Assembly: GCF_026184235.1 (NCBI RefSeq)
Contig: NZ_CP110806.1
Coordinates: forward strand, 744,001 to 808,000
Direction: 5' to 3'
Length of the DNA stretch: 64,000 nucleotides
DNA from: Cellulomonas sp. S1-8
GTDB lineage: Bacteria; Actinomycetota; Actinomycetes; Actinomycetales; Cellulomonadaceae
Position 1 is the stretch's first letter, and the number at the start of each line of letters is the position of its first letter. The notes beneath the pieces are model-generated. The model ran no database searches, was not told where the DNA came from, and saw only the letters and a program-made list of their open reading frames with translations. Made by a program: the position numbers and the translations under genes. Below are positions 1 through 9,583 of this stretch, one piece after another.

Positions 1-540
1 GCGCCCGTCGTCGACGTCGTGCACTACTTCCTCGAGACGTCGGACAACACGATCACCGAGGTCGTCTCGCGGCTCGTCGCGCTGGACGGCGGGCTGCCGG
101 CGAGCTTCGACGGCGGCACGCAGGCGGTGCTGCACCAGGTCTCGACCCTCGGTGTCGACCTGACCGGCGCGCGGCTCGTGGACGCGTCGGGCCTGGCCGC
201 GGGGTCGGTGATCGCGCCGTCGCAGCTGGCCGCCGTCCTGCGGCTGACGACCGACCCGGCCCACCCCGACCTGCGCGACGTCGCCGTCGGCATGCCCGTC
301 GCGGGGCTGTCGGGGACGCTGTCCGACCGGTTCACCCGGTCCGACGCCCGGGGCCTGGTCCGCGCCAAGACCGGGTCGCTGCCCAACGTCACGTCGCTCG
401 CGGGCACGGCCCTGGACGTCCAGCGCCGCCAGCTCGTGTTCGTCGTGATGGCCGACCAGACGCCCGAGGGCGGGCAGTGGGCGCCGCGCCAGGCGATCGA
501 CGGGTTCGTGGCCGCGCTGGCGGGATGCGGCTGCCGCTGA
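1..540 (+). CDS. dacB: D-alanyl-D-alanine carboxypeptidase (PBP4/DacB family), C-terminal part
   Basis: The gene enters from the left edge, so only the last 179 residues are visible. It shows the SxN motif of serine penicillin-binding proteins (SDN, bases 40-48) and the third active-site motif KTG (bases 367-375) followed by SLPNVTSLAG. The SxxK serine motif must lie outside the window. Proteins of this family act outside the membrane and trim the terminal D-Ala from peptidoglycan stem peptides. The next gene is a DUF2342 metalloprotease and then tilS and hpt, the same order as in mycobacteria (dacB, DUF2342, tilS, hpt), which supports the call. Other class C-like serine carboxypeptidases are possible but less likely. 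Confidence 0.85.
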   Translation, partial: APVVDVVHYFLETSDNTITEVVSRLVALDGGLPASFDGGTQAVLHQVSTLGVDLTGARLVDASGLAAGSVIAPSQLAAVLRLTTDPAHPDLRDVAVGMPVAGLSGTLSDRFTRSDARGLVRAKTGSLPNVTSLAGTALDVQRRQLVFVVMADQTPEGGQWAPRQAIDGFVAALAGCGCR

Positions 541-625
541 CGCCCGTCGGCGGCCGTCCGCGACCGACAGCGACCGACGACCCGCGACCGCCGACCCGCG
601 CCCGGCACGCCGGCCGACCGCGGGT

Positions 626-631
626 TACCGT
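626..631 (+). promoter_or_regulatory. Putative -10 box of a leaderless promoter for the DUF2342 gene
   Basis: TACCGT fits TANNNT and ends 6 nt before the GTG start at 638, so the transcript would begin at or next to the start codon. Confidence 0.45.
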
Positions 632-637
632 GGCCCG

Positions 638-1729
638 GTGCAGCCCACCCCCCGCGGGCCCGTCGACTGGCGCGCAGCCGCGCGGCTCGCCGGCCGCCTC
701 GCCGCCCCCGGTCCCGTCGCGGACCGCGCGACCCTCGTCGAGCTCGTCGCGGACCTGCGCACGGCGGCCACCGCCGCGGCCGGGCACGTCGTCGAGGCGA
801 CGGGCCTGACCCCGGCCGACGGCCGCGACCCGGCTGCGATCTCACGGGTCGTCGTCGTCGACCGGCCCCGGTGGGCCGCCGCGAACGCCGAGATGTTCGC
901 CGTCATGGCCGCACCCCTGGCGACGCGTCGCGACGGCACCCCCGTCGAGGTGCCCGACGCGGCCCGCCTGGCCGCCGCCGCGCAGGTCGGGGGCGTCCTG
1001 GCGCTGCTGTCGGGCAAGGTCATCGGCCAGTACGACCCGTTCACGAGCGCGCCGGGCGAGCCCGGCCGGCTGCTGCTGGTGGCCCCCAACGTGCTGGCCA
1101 CGCAGCGGCAGCTCAAGGTCGACGGCCGCGACTTCCGCCTCTGGGTGGCGCTGCACGAGCAGACGCACGCCCTGCAGTTCGCGGCCGCGCCCTGGCTGGC
1201 CGACCACCTGCGCGCACGCTCCGCCGAGCTCATGGGTGACCTGGCCGACCTGGCGCCCGGCGGTGGCCACGACGAGCGGTCCGCGCTGCCGCGCCTGGAC
1301 GACGTGCTCGGCGCCCTCGTGCGTGCCGTCACCGACGGCGACGGCGGCGTCCTGTCGCTGCTGACGCCCCGGCAGCGGAAGGTGTTCGACGAGGTCGGCG
1401 CCGTCATGTCGCTGCTCGAGGGGCACGCCGACGTGATGATGGACGAGGTCGGGCCGGCGGTCGTGCCGAGCGTGCGGGCGATCCGCCGGGCGTTCGAGCG
1501 GCGCCGTGACGAGTCCGCGAAGGCCACGGGCCTGGACCGACTGGTGCGGCGCCTGCTGGGCATGGACCTCAAGCTCGCGCAGTACCGCGACGGCGCGGCG
1601 TTCGTGCGGGCCGTGCGCGAGCGCGTCGGGCTCGACGGGCTCAACGCCGTGTGGAGCGGCCCGCAGACGCTGCCCAGCGCGGCGGAGATCAGCGACCCGG
1701 CCGCGTGGGTCCGTCGCGTGCACGGCTGA
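638..1729 (+). CDS. Zinc-dependent metalloprotease-like protein, DUF2342 family
   Basis: A 363-residue protein with a zinc-binding HExxH motif (HEQTH, residues 173-177) and a downstream EGHADVMMDE segment near residues 262-271 that probably supplies further metal ligands. It matches the actinobacterial DUF2342 family, often annotated as a putative hydrolase associated with coenzyme F420 biosynthesis; no substrate is established. No signal peptide is visible, so it is probably cytosolic. The GTG start has no clear Shine-Dalgarno sequence. A TACCGT hexamer at 626-631 leaves 6 nt before the GTG, which suggests a leaderless transcript. Family assignment is firm; enzymatic activity is inferred from the motif only. 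Confidence 0.85.
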   Translation: MQPTPRGPVDWRAAARLAGRLAAPGPVADRATLVELVADLRTAATAAAGHVVEATGLTPADGRDPAAISRVVVVDRPRWAAANAEMFAVMAAPLATRRDGTPVEVPDAARLAAAAQVGGVLALLSGKVIGQYDPFTSAPGEPGRLLLVAPNVLATQRQLKVDGRDFRLWVALHEQTHALQFAAAPWLADHLRARSAELMGDLADLAPGGGHDERSALPRLDDVLGALVRAVTDGDGGVLSLLTPRQRKVFDEVGAVMSLLEGHADVMMDEVGPAVVPSVRAIRRAFERRRDESAKATGLDRLVRRLLGMDLKLAQYRDGAAFVRAVRERVGLDGLNAVWSGPQTLPSAAEISDPAAWVRRVHG

Positions 1730-1813
1730 CGCGACGGGGACGGACGTGAGGCACGGACCGGCCAGGCGTGCGGCAGGCACGGGCCGACGTCCCGCGACGG
1801 TCGGCGCCGGGCG

Positions 1814-3040
1814 GTGAGCGGGCCCGCACCGGCCGTGGCGGCCGTCCGCGTCGCCGTGCGGCGCTCGCTCGCGGACCTCGCGCCGGACGCGACCGTGCTC
1901 GTCGCGTGCTCGGGCGGTGCGGACTCCCTCGCGCTGGCCGCCGGGCTCGCGTGGGAGGCGCGCGCGGACGGCACGTGGCGCGCAGGCGCGGTCGTCGTGG
2001 ACCACGGTCTGCAGGCCGGGTCGCACGACGTCGCGCAGGCGGCCGCCGCCGCGTGCCGCGGGCTCGGTCTGGACCCGGTGCGCGTCGTGCGCGTCGACGT
2101 CGGCGCGGACGGCGGGCCCGAGGGTGCCGCGCGCGCGGCACGCCTCGCCGCGCTGCACGCCGTCGCCGACGAGCTCGGCGCGTCGGCCGTGCTGCTGGGG
2201 CACACGCTCGACGACCAGGCCGAGACCGTGCTGCTGGCGCTCGCCCGCGGGTCGGGGGAGCGCGCGCTGGCGGGCATGCGGCCCGTCCGGGGCCGCCTGC
2301 GTCGCCCGCTGCTCGCGCTGCGGCGTGCGGACACCGAGGGCGCGTGCGCGGCGCAGGGCCTGGTGCCGTGGCACGACCCGACCAACGGCCGCGCGCCCGT
2401 CGTCCCGGGTCGCTCCGTCGTCCCGGGTCGCACCGACGCCCCGGACCCGCTCCCGCTGCGCAGCCGCGTCCGCGCCGACGTCCTGCCGGTCCTCGAGGCC
2501 GTCCTCGGACCGGGCGTCGCGCAGGCGCTGGCCCGCACCGCGGACGCGCTCGCGGACGCCGCGGACGCCCTCGACGCGGCGGCGGACGACGTCCTGGCGG
2601 CGGTGCTCGTGACGACGCCCGCGGCGGACGGCGATCCCGGCGTGGCGGATGGTGTGGCGGACGGCGTGGGGCCCGGCGCGCCCGGAGAGGTGCCCGGCGC
2701 GCCCGGCGTGGTGCTGGACGTGGCGCGCCTGGCCACCGCACCTGCGGCGGTGCGTCGGCGCGTCCTGCACGCCGCGGCCGTCCGGGCGGGCGCCCCCGCG
2801 GGAGCCCTCGCGCGCGTGCACGTGCTGGCCGTGGACGCGCTCGTGACCGACTGGCACGGGCAGGGTCCCGTCCACCTGCCGGGAGGCCGGGTCGCGTCAC
2901 GTGCGTGTGGCAGGCTCTACCTCGGCCTGCCGTCCGCGGCGGGCAGCGGGCCTGCAGCACACCCGCACGCGCAGGGGGACCCTGGGCCACGGCCCGACGA
3001 TCACGACGATCACGACGATCACGACGACGACCGGGAGTGA
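1814..3040 (+). CDS. tilS: tRNA(Ile)-lysidine synthase
   Basis: A 408-residue cytosolic enzyme that attaches lysine to C34 of tRNA-Ile(CAU), so that it decodes AUA. The PP-loop ATP motif SGGADS is at residues 33-38, followed by VVVDHGLQ and the [20 protein letters not shown] segment typical of TilS. The conserved DPTN element is followed by an unusual insertion with a tandem 18-bp duplication (bases 2399-2431, giving [12 protein letters not shown]) before [10 protein letters not shown]. The C-terminal part is low-complexity and ends in an Asp/His tail. It is followed by hpt after only 3 bases, as in other actinomycetes, so the two are probably co-transcribed. Confidence 0.93.
   Translation: MSGPAPAVAAVRVAVRRSLADLAPDATVLVACSGGADSLALAAGLAWEARADGTWRAGAVVVDHGLQAGSHDVAQAAAAACRGLGLDPVRVVRVDVGADGGPEGAARAARLAALHAVADELGASAVLLGHTLDDQAETVLLALARGSGERALAGMRPVRGRLRRPLLALRRADTEGACAAQGLVPWHDPTNGRAPVVPGRSVVPGRTDAPDPLPLRSRVRADVLPVLEAVLGPGVAQALARTADALADAADALDAAADDVLAAVLVTTPAADGDPGVADGVADGVGPGAPGEVPGAPGVVLDVARLATAPAAVRRRVLHAAAVRAGAPAGALARVHVLAVDALVTDWHGQGPVHLPGGRVASRACGRLYLGLPSAAGSGPAAHPHAQGDPGPRPDDHDDHDDHDDDRE
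2998..3033 (+). repeat. 9-bp tandem repeat encoding the Asp/His tail of TilS
   Basis: Three near-perfect copies of a 9-bp unit (ACGATCACG) followed by ACGACGACC form the last codons of tilS and encode [12 protein letters not shown]. The repeat sits directly before the stop codon and the hpt start. It looks like slippage-prone sequence; a metal-binding role for the tail is only a thought. Confidence 0.75.
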
Positions 3041-3043
3041 GCG

Positions 3044-3598
3044 GTGGACGCGGCGGACATGGGTGACGACCTCGAGCGGGTCCTGCTGAGCGAGGAGCAG
3101 CTCCACGCGCGGCTGGACGAGATGGCGGCGCAGATCGACGCCGACTACGCGGGCGAGCCGCTGCTGCTGGTGGGGGTGCTCAAGGGCGCCGTCATGGTGA
3201 TGGCGGACCTCGCGCGCCGGCTGCGCGGCAACATCGCGATGGACTGGATGGCGGTGTCGTCCTACGGGTCGGGCACCAAGTCGTCGGGCGTCGTGCGGAT
3301 CCTCAAGGACCTCGACACGGACCTGACGGGCCGGCACGTGCTGATCGTCGAGGACATCATCGACTCGGGCCTGACGTTGTCGTGGCTGCTGTCGAACCTG
3401 CGCTCGCGCGGTCCGGCGTCGGTCGAGATCGCGACCATGCTGCGCAAGCCCGAGGCGGCGAAGGTCGACGTCCCGGTGCGGTACGTCGGCTTCGACATCC
3501 CGACCGAGTTCGTCGTCGGGTACGGGCTGGACTACGACGAGCGGTACCGCAACCTGCCCTTCGTGGGGACGCTCGCACCGCACGTCTACCAGCACTGA
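3044..3598 (+). CDS. hpt: Hypoxanthine phosphoribosyltransferase
   Basis: A 184-residue purine salvage enzyme that converts hypoxanthine or guanine plus PRPP to IMP or GMP. The PRPP-binding signature [11 protein letters not shown] is at residues 99-109. The flexible-loop region ([11 protein letters not shown]) and the C-terminal [18 protein letters not shown] segment are both typical of bacterial Hpt. The length is normal for the family. The GTG start lies 3 bases after the tilS stop, which suggests translational coupling. The tilS-hpt-ftsH order is conserved in many Gram-positive bacteria. Confidence 0.95.
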   Translation: MDAADMGDDLERVLLSEEQLHARLDEMAAQIDADYAGEPLLLVGVLKGAVMVMADLARRLRGNIAMDWMAVSSYGSGTKSSGVVRILKDLDTDLTGRHVLIVEDIIDSGLTLSWLLSNLRSRGPASVEIATMLRKPEAAKVDVPVRYVGFDIPTEFVVGYGLDYDERYRNLPFVGTLAPHVYQH

Positions 3599-3707
3599 CG
3601 ACGGCCGCGACGCCCGGCACCGGGGCCGGTGTGCCCTGGGCGAACACCCACCGGGACCCACAGGTCCTGCGTGTACTTTCAAGGGCTAGAGTCCCTGCGA
3701 GCGGAGG

Positions 3708-3737
3708 ATGAGGGGCCACGGCCCCGATCGCCCATGA
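3708..3737 (+). other. Possible 9-codon leader ORF overlapping the ftsH start
   Basis: An ATG directly after GGAGG (3703-3707) opens a 9-codon frame whose TGA stop (3735-3737) overlaps the ftsH start codon. A GGGGCC/GGCCCC hairpin (3712-3725) lies inside it. ftsH itself has no Shine-Dalgarno sequence at normal distance. The little frame could couple translation, or the hairpin could bring GGAGG close to the ftsH ATG. This is speculative. Confidence 0.3.
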
Positions 3738-5785
3738 ATGTCAAGCGTCTCTTCCGCGGCCCCTTCATCTGGGTCGCCCTGGCCGTCGCCCTGTCGTTGG
3801 CCGCCTTCGGCATGCTCCAGATGCCGTCGGTCCAGCAGATCGACACGTCCGCGGGCCTGCAGCTCCTCGAGGACGGCAAGGTCGAGCAGGCCCTCGTGAC
3901 GGAGGGGACGCAGCGCGTCGACCTCACGCTGAGCGAGGCCTACGACCCCGACCCGGACGAGGACGGGGACCTGGGCACGCAGGTCTACTTCTTCTACGTC
4001 ACGCCGCAGGGCCTGCAGGTCGTCGACGCGATCACGGCCGCGGACCCGACGGACGGCTTCACCTCGAAGGTGCCGCAGCCGTCGTGGTGGGGGAGCCTGC
4101 TGACCCTGGTCCTGCCGTTCATCATCATCCTGGGCCTGTTCTGGTTCCTCATGTCCAACATGCAGGGCGGCGGCTCGAAGGTCATGAGCTTCGGCAAGTC
4201 CAAGGCGAAGCTGGTGAGCAAGGAGTCGCCGCAGGTCACGTTCGCCGACGTCGCGGGCGTCGACGAGGCGGTCGAGGAGCTGCAGGAGATCAAGGAGTTC
4301 CTCGCGGAGCCGGCCAAGTTCCAGGCCGTGGGCGCGAAGATCCCCAAGGGCGTGCTGCTCTACGGGCCCCCCGGGACCGGCAAGACGCTGCTCGCGCGTG
4401 CCGTCGCGGGCGAGGCGGGCGTGCCGTTCTACTCCATCTCCGGCTCGGACTTCGTCGAGATGTTCGTCGGCGTCGGTGCCAGCCGCGTGCGCGACCTGTT
4501 CCAGCAGGCCAAGGAGAACAGCCCGGCGATCATCTTCGTCGACGAGATCGACGCCGTCGGCCGCCACCGCGGCGCCGGCCTCGGCGGCGGTCACGACGAG
4601 CGCGAGCAGACGCTCAACCAGATGCTCGTCGAGATGGACGGCTTCGACGTCAAGACGAACGTCATCCTCATCGCGGCGACCAACCGCCCCGACATCCTCG
4701 ACCCCGCGCTGCTGCGCCCCGGCCGCTTCGACCGGCAGGTCGCGGTCGACCCGCCGGACCTCAAGGGCCGCGAGCGCATCCTCGCGGTGCACTCGCAGGG
4801 CAAGCCGATGGCGCCGGGTGTCGACCTGGCGGTCGTCGCGCGCCGCACCCCGGGCTTCAGCGGCGCGGACCTGGCCAACGTGCTGAACGAGGCCGCGCTC
4901 CTGACAGCCCGCCAGGGCGGGCAGGTCATCGACGACCTCACGCTGGACGAGGCGATCGACCGCGTCATCGCCGGTCCGCAGAAGCGCACGCGCGTGATGA
5001 ACGTCAAGGAGCTGAAGATCACGGCGTACCACGAGGGCGGCCACGCCCTGGTGGCGACCGCGCTGCGGTACACCGACCCCGTGACGAAGGTGACGATCCT
5101 GCCGCGCGGGCGGGCGCTGGGCTACACGATGGTCATGCCGATGGAGGACAAGTACTCCACGACGCGCAACGAGCTGCTCGACGTGCTCGCGTACGCCATG
5201 GGGGGCCGCGTCGCCGAGGAGCTGGTGTTCCACGACCCGACGACCGGCGCCAGCAACGACATCGAGAAGGCCACGTCGACGGCGCGCAAGATGGTCACGC
5301 AGTACGGCATGAGCGCACGCCTCGGCGCGATCAAGTTCGGCCAGGAGTCGTCCGAGATGTTCCTCGGCCGCGACGTCGGCCACCAGCGCGACTACTCCGA
5401 GGAGATCGCGGGCACCATCGACACCGAGGTGCGCGAGCTCATCGAGCGCGCGCACGACGAGGCGCGCGACATCCTGGTCGAGTACCGGGACGTGCTCGAC
5501 GCGCTGGTCCTCGAGCTGCTGGAGAAGGAGACGCTCAACCAGGAGCAGCTCGCCGCGATCTTCACGCCGATCGTCAAGCGCCCGCCGCGCGAGATCTGGC
5601 TGTCCGGCGAGGAGCGCTCGGTGTCGGACCGGGGGCCCGTCATGACGCCGGGGGAGAAGGCCGCGCTCAACGGCCACCCGGTGGTGCCGCAGGACGAGGC
5701 CGCCGCCGCGCACGCGGAGCGTCCGGCGAGCGCCGTCGTCGAGCTGCCCCCGCAGGGCACGCCGGACACGGACGGGCCGCACTGA
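3734..5785 (+). CDS. ftsH: ATP-dependent zinc metalloprotease FtsH
   Basis: A 683-residue membrane-anchored AAA+ protease that degrades misfolded membrane and regulatory proteins. There is an N-terminal membrane segment just after the start ([16 protein letters not shown]) and a second one near residues 120-140. The Walker A motif GPPGTGKT is near residue 211, Walker B is IIFVDEID, the second region of homology follows, and the zinc site HEGGH is near residue 433. The start at 3734 ([11 protein letters not shown]) matches the actinobacterial family; the frame is open upstream but that part lacks family similarity. A candidate -10 box (TAGAGT, 3687-3692) lies upstream. It is followed at once by folE, as in mycobacteria. 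Confidence 0.97.
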   Translation: MNVKRLFRGPFIWVALAVALSLAAFGMLQMPSVQQIDTSAGLQLLEDGKVEQALVTEGTQRVDLTLSEAYDPDPDEDGDLGTQVYFFYVTPQGLQVVDAITAADPTDGFTSKVPQPSWWGSLLTLVLPFIIILGLFWFLMSNMQGGGSKVMSFGKSKAKLVSKESPQVTFADVAGVDEAVEELQEIKEFLAEPAKFQAVGAKIPKGVLLYGPPGTGKTLLARAVAGEAGVPFYSISGSDFVEMFVGVGASRVRDLFQQAKENSPAIIFVDEIDAVGRHRGAGLGGGHDEREQTLNQMLVEMDGFDVKTNVILIAATNRPDILDPALLRPGRFDRQVAVDPPDLKGRERILAVHSQGKPMAPGVDLAVVARRTPGFSGADLANVLNEAALLTARQGGQVIDDLTLDEAIDRVIAGPQKRTRVMNVKELKITAYHEGGHALVATALRYTDPVTKVTILPRGRALGYTMVMPMEDKYSTTRNELLDVLAYAMGGRVAEELVFHDPTTGASNDIEKATSTARKMVTQYGMSARLGAIKFGQESSEMFLGRDVGHQRDYSEEIAGTIDTEVRELIERAHDEARDILVEYRDVLDALVLELLEKETLNQEQLAAIFTPIVKRPPREIWLSGEERSVSDRGPVMTPGEKAALNGHPVVPQDEAAAAHAERPASAVVELPPQGTPDTDGPH

Positions 5786-5786
5786 C

Positions 5787-6461
5787 GTGACCGACGCGAC
5801 GACCCCCACCCCGCCGTCGATCGACGGCAGGGCGTCGAGCGACACCCCGCCGTCGACGATCACCCGCACCCGCGTCGACGGCGGCCGGGCGATCGCGCCC
5901 TACGACGAGGAGCGGGCCGCGCGCGCGGTGCGTGAGCTGCTGTTCGCCGTCGGCGAGGACCCCGACCGCGAGGGGCTGCGCGAGACGCCCGCCCGGGTCG
6001 CCCGGGCGTACCGCGAGATCTTCGCGGGGCTCACGATGGACGCGCGCGACGTCCTCACCACGACCTTCGACCTCGGCCACGAGGAGATGGTGCTGGTGAA
6101 GGACATCGAGGTGTACTCGACGTGCGAGCACCACCTCGTGCCGTTCCACGGCGTCGCGCACGTCGGGTACATCCCGGGGGCCGACGGCCGCATCACGGGT
6201 CTGTCGAAGCTCGCGCGGCTCGTCGACGTCTACGCGCGCCGACCGCAGGTGCAGGAGCGGCTGACGTCGCAGGTCGCCGACTCGCTCGTCGCGGAGCTGA
6301 ACCCCAAGGGCGTCCTGGTCGTCATCGAGTGCGAGCACCTGTGCATGTCGATGCGCGGGGTCCGCAAGCCGGGCTCGCGGACCGTGACGTCCGCGGTGCG
6401 CGGCCAGATGCGCGACGCCGCCACCCGGGCCGAGGCGATGAGCCTGGTCGTCGGGCGCTGA
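5787..6461 (+). CDS. folE: GTP cyclohydrolase I
   Basis: A 224-residue enzyme for the first step of tetrahydrofolate synthesis, converting GTP to dihydroneopterin triphosphate. Zinc ligands are provided by the CEHH motif (residues 113-116) and the [10 protein letters not shown] segment (from residue 182). HLVPFHG and the [20 protein letters not shown] region are also characteristic. About 45 N-terminal residues precede the conserved core. The GTG start lies one base after the ftsH stop, and folP follows 9 bases after the folE stop, so this is the head of the folate operon. Confidence 0.96.
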   Translation: MTDATTPTPPSIDGRASSDTPPSTITRTRVDGGRAIAPYDEERAARAVRELLFAVGEDPDREGLRETPARVARAYREIFAGLTMDARDVLTTTFDLGHEEMVLVKDIEVYSTCEHHLVPFHGVAHVGYIPGADGRITGLSKLARLVDVYARRPQVQERLTSQVADSLVAELNPKGVLVVIECEHLCMSMRGVRKPGSRTVTSAVRGQMRDAATRAEAMSLVVGR

Positions 6462-6470
6462 CGGGCCGAC

Positions 6471-7415
6471 GTGGACACGCGGGCGAGCGCGCAGGGTCCG
6501 GCCGGGTCGCGCCTGACGGCGCTGCCGCCGGCACTGCGCACGCCTGACCGCACCCTGGTCATGGGGGTCGTCAACGTCACCCCCGACTCGTTCTCGGACG
6601 GCGGGCGCTGGTTCGACGTCGAGACGGCCGTGGCCCGGGGTCTGACGCTGCTCGACGAGGGTGCCGACCTGCTCGACGTGGGCGGGGAGTCGACGCGCCC
6701 CGGCGCGGCGCGCGTCCCCGTCGCCGAGGAGCTGGCCCGCGTGCTGCCGGTCGTCGAACGGCTCGTGGCCCACGGCGCGACGGTCAGCGTCGACACGACC
6801 CGCGCGGACGTCGCGGCGCAGGCCGTCGAGCGCGGCGCGGTGCTGGTCAACGACGTGTCGGGCGGCATGGCGGACCCCGCGATGGCGGCCGTCGTGGCGC
6901 GCACGGGTGCGGCGTACGTCGCGATGCACTGGCGCGGGCACGCCGAGGTGATGGACTCCCGCGACGTGTACGACGACGTCGTCGGCGAGGTCCGTCGCGA
7001 GCTGGCGCAGCGGGTCGACGCCCTGCGCGCCGCCGGGGTGCACGACGACCAGGTCGTGCTGGACCCCGGTCTGGGGTTCGCGAAGACCGGGGAGAGCAAC
7101 TGGCCCCTGCTGGCGCACCTGCCGCAGCTCGTCGCCGACGGGTACCCGGTGCTGGTGGGCGCCAGCCGCAAGCGGTTCCTCGGGCACCTGCTCGCGGGGC
7201 CGGACGGGACGCCCGCGGCGCCACCGGACCGCGACGACGCGACAGCCGCCGTCACGGCGCTGGCCGCGGCCGCCGGTGCGTGGGCGGTCCGGGTGCACGA
7301 GGTGGCGGCGTCGGCCGCGGCGGTCCGGGTGGCCGCCCGCTGGACGGACGCGCAGCAGGACCACAGGTCGGGACGGCACGCGACGACGGGTGCCGCACGG
7401 GAGGGAGCACGGTGA
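6471..7415 (+). CDS. folP: Dihydropteroate synthase
   Basis: A 314-residue TIM-barrel enzyme that condenses p-aminobenzoate with hydroxymethyldihydropterin pyrophosphate; it is the sulfonamide target. Both family signatures are present: VNVTPDSFSDGG and DVGGESTRPGA. Also visible are the pterin and phosphate loops DPGLGFAKT and GASRKRFLG. The last ~40 residues extend beyond the core. The stop codon overlaps the next gene in a GTGA arrangement, pointing to coupled translation with folBK. Confidence 0.96.
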   Translation: MDTRASAQGPAGSRLTALPPALRTPDRTLVMGVVNVTPDSFSDGGRWFDVETAVARGLTLLDEGADLLDVGGESTRPGAARVPVAEELARVLPVVERLVAHGATVSVDTTRADVAAQAVERGAVLVNDVSGGMADPAMAAVVARTGAAYVAMHWRGHAEVMDSRDVYDDVVGEVRRELAQRVDALRAAGVHDDQVVLDPGLGFAKTGESNWPLLAHLPQLVADGYPVLVGASRKRFLGHLLAGPDGTPAAPPDRDDATAAVTALAAAAGAWAVRVHEVAASAAAVRVAARWTDAQQDHRSGRHATTGAAREGAR

Positions 7416-8905
7416 ACGCGCAGGACGACGCGCACGACGACGGCGGGCGCCGGCTGGACCAGATCCGGCTGACGGGCATCAGCGCGACCGGGTACCACGG
7501 GGTGTTCGAGCACGAGCGACGCGAGGGCCAGACGTTCGTCGCGGACGTCGTGGTGCACGTCGACACGCGCCGCGCGGCCGCGGGCGACGACCTGGCGCAC
7601 ACCGTCGACTACGGCGAGCTGGCCCAGCTGGTCGCCGCGGTGCTGTCCGGTGAGCCCGTGGACCTCATCGAGACGGTCGCGGAGCGCATCGCCGCGACCG
7701 TGCTCGCCCGCCCGCTCGTGCAGGCCGTCGACGTCGCGGTGCACAAGCCGCAGGCGCCCATCACGGTGCCGTTCGGTGACGTCGTCGTCTCGATCCGGCG
7801 CGACCGGACCAAGCTGCCGGCCGCGGAGCCGTACCGGCCCGCGACCGGTCAGGTGCGCCGGTCGGACGGCGAGCCGCGCCCGCGCACGGCTGCGCTGCCG
7901 GTGTCGCAGCCCGTGGCCGTGTCGGCGCCGCCGCCCGCGCCGCCGGGCCTGCCCGTACCGGTGGCGCAGGCCCCCGCAGGGATGGTCGGCGCGTCGGCGA
8001 CGCCCGGCGGCGGCCCGTCCGGCGAGGTCCCGGCGGCTCCCGAGGTACACCGCCTCGGGCACGACACGGGACCCGACGGTGCGGGGACGGTCGTCGTCGG
8101 CCCGGCGCCGACGGGTGCCGTCCCGACGGGTGTGCTGCCGGCGGTCGCGGCGGCGTCCGGTGCCGCGCGGCCCGTCGCAGGCCCGGTCGACGTCGGCCCG
8201 GACCCGCTCGACGGCCCCCGCACGCAGGTCATGGCTCCCGTCCCGGACGTCGAGCGGACCGAGCTGATGGCCCCGGTGCCGGACGTCGTCGAGGGCGAGC
8301 TGGTCCTCGACGCGCTCGACGAGCCGCCCACGCGCCCGGTCCGCGCGGTGCTCGCCCTGGGCGCCAACCTCGGTCCCGCGCAGGACACGCTGCGCCAGGC
8401 CGTGGACGACCTCGCGGCCACGCCGGGCATCGAGATGGTGGCCGTGTCCCCGTTGGCGAGGACGGCCGCGGTCGGACCCGAGCAGCCGGACTTCCTCAAC
8501 GCGGTCGTCCTGACGCGCACGACGCTCGCGGCGCGCGAGCTGCTGCGGGCCGTGCACGCGGTCGAGCAGCGGCACGGACGCGAACGCCACGAGCACTGGG
8601 GCCCGCGCACGCTCGACGTCGACATCATCGTCTACGGGGACACGCTGGCCGTGACCGACGACCTCGAGCTGCCGCACCCGCGCGCGCACGAGCGGGCCTT
8701 CGTCCTGCAGCCGTGGGCGCAGGTGGACCCCGACGCGCAGCTCCCGGGCCTCGGCGGCGGCCCCGTCGCGCAGCTCGCGGCGACAGCGCCGGACCGTGAC
8801 GGCGTGCGGTGGATGGCGCTCGACTGGCTCACCGCGCCGGTCCCCGCGGCCAACCCCGAGCCGGACGGCACGGACCCGAGCGCACGCGAGGCGCACCTGC
8901 CGTGA
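7412..8905 (+). CDS. folBK: Fused dihydroneopterin aldolase / HPPK (FolB-FolK)
   Basis: A 497-residue bifunctional folate enzyme. The N-terminal FolB domain (about residues 14-140; ATGYHGVFEHERREGQ, HTVDYGEL, VHKPQAPI) cleaves dihydroneopterin. The C-terminal FolK domain (about residues 310-472; ALGANLG, WGPRTLDVDIIVYG from residue 396, LPHPRAHERAFVL) transfers pyrophosphate to the product. The two are joined by a Pro/Ala/Val-rich linker of roughly 165 residues that looks disordered. The start at 7412 overlaps the folP stop; the frame is open further upstream but only inside folP. Most actinomycetes carry folB and folK as two adjacent genes, so this is a true in-frame fusion. DUF3180 follows with a 4-bp overlap. 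Confidence 0.95.
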   Translation: MNAQDDAHDDGGRRLDQIRLTGISATGYHGVFEHERREGQTFVADVVVHVDTRRAAAGDDLAHTVDYGELAQLVAAVLSGEPVDLIETVAERIAATVLARPLVQAVDVAVHKPQAPITVPFGDVVVSIRRDRTKLPAAEPYRPATGQVRRSDGEPRPRTAALPVSQPVAVSAPPPAPPGLPVPVAQAPAGMVGASATPGGGPSGEVPAAPEVHRLGHDTGPDGAGTVVVGPAPTGAVPTGVLPAVAAASGAARPVAGPVDVGPDPLDGPRTQVMAPVPDVERTELMAPVPDVVEGELVLDALDEPPTRPVRAVLALGANLGPAQDTLRQAVDDLAATPGIEMVAVSPLARTAAVGPEQPDFLNAVVLTRTTLAARELLRAVHAVEQRHGRERHEHWGPRTLDVDIIVYGDTLAVTDDLELPHPRAHERAFVLQPWAQVDPDAQLPGLGGGPVAQLAATAPDRDGVRWMALDWLTAPVPAANPEPDGTDPSAREAHLP

Positions 8906-9396
8906 GCGCGACACGTCGCCGCACGCTCGTGCTGCTCGCGGCCGGCGTCGCCGCCGTCACCTGGTGGGCGATGCGGCTGACGGTCGGGCGGGGGGCCGCC
9001 ACACCGCCCGACATCCCCTGGCTCGTCGTGGCGGTCGAGCTGGTCATCGCCGGGGTCGTGCTCTCCATGGGCTGGGCGGTGCGTCAGTACCAGCGCGGCA
9101 AGCGGCCGACCCTCGACCCCGTGCGGGCTGCCCGGACCGCGGTGCTCGCCAAGGCGTCCTGCTACACCGGTGCGCTGCTCACGGGCTGGTACGGCGGGCA
9201 GGCGCTGTCGCTGCTGACCGACGCCGACGTGCCGGGCAGCACGACGCTCGCGGCGGCCGCGGGCGTCGCCGTGCTCGGCGCCGTCGTGCTCGCCGTGGTC
9301 GGCCTCGTCGTCGAGCACTGGTGCCGCGTCCCGCCGCCGGCGGGGGACGAGCCGGTCCGGCCGCTGGCCGCGGACCCCGACCCGGCGGCCGGCTGA
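8902..9396 (+). CDS. DUF3180 membrane protein
   Basis: A 164-residue integral membrane protein of unknown function. About four hydrophobic segments are visible: TLVLLAAGVAAVTWWAM, LVVAVELVIAGVVL, a weaker one around residues 75-95 (SCYTGALLTGWYGG), and AAAAGVAVLGAVVLAVVGLVV. The family (DUF3180) is typical of actinobacteria and is regularly found directly after folK, as here, where the two genes overlap by 4 bp. The GTG start at 8902 is chosen because of this overlap and because the hydrophobic N-terminus begins right after it. The role may be in membrane or cell-envelope biology, but nothing in the sequence shows it. Confidence 0.85.
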   Translation: MSATRRRTLVLLAAGVAAVTWWAMRLTVGRGAATPPDIPWLVVAVELVIAGVVLSMGWAVRQYQRGKRPTLDPVRAARTAVLAKASCYTGALLTGWYGGQALSLLTDADVPGSTTLAAAAGVAVLGAVVLAVVGLVVEHWCRVPPPAGDEPVRPLAADPDPAAG

Positions 9397-9424
9397 GCCG
9401 GACCCCGGCCCGGTCGTCCGGCGC

Positions 9425-9490
9425 GCACCGCCGAACGCACCACCACACCCCGACCCGACCCCCGTCAGGGGAGCCAGGTTCCGGTCGGCG
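9425..9490 (+). repeat. Degenerate copy of the 62-bp inverted-repeat element
   Basis: The right arm (GGTTCCGGTCGGCG, ending at about 9490) matches the right arm of the element at 27147-27208. The left side (CGCCGAACG, about 9427) is degenerate. It lies between the DUF3180 and PH-domain genes in otherwise non-coding sequence. Confidence 0.4.
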
Positions 9491-9583
9491 GGGGGCGTGG
9501 CGGTGGCCTGGCCGGCTCGCGGTGCGGCGGGCTCGTCCGCGGGGCGGACCCGGCGCCCGTCGCGGTGCGCGAGGATGGATGCC

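Noticed and set aside
625..2736. Long minus-strand frame across the DUF2342 and tilS genes
   Set aside because: Ser/Thr/Arg/Ala-rich without motifs; both + strand genes are well supported.
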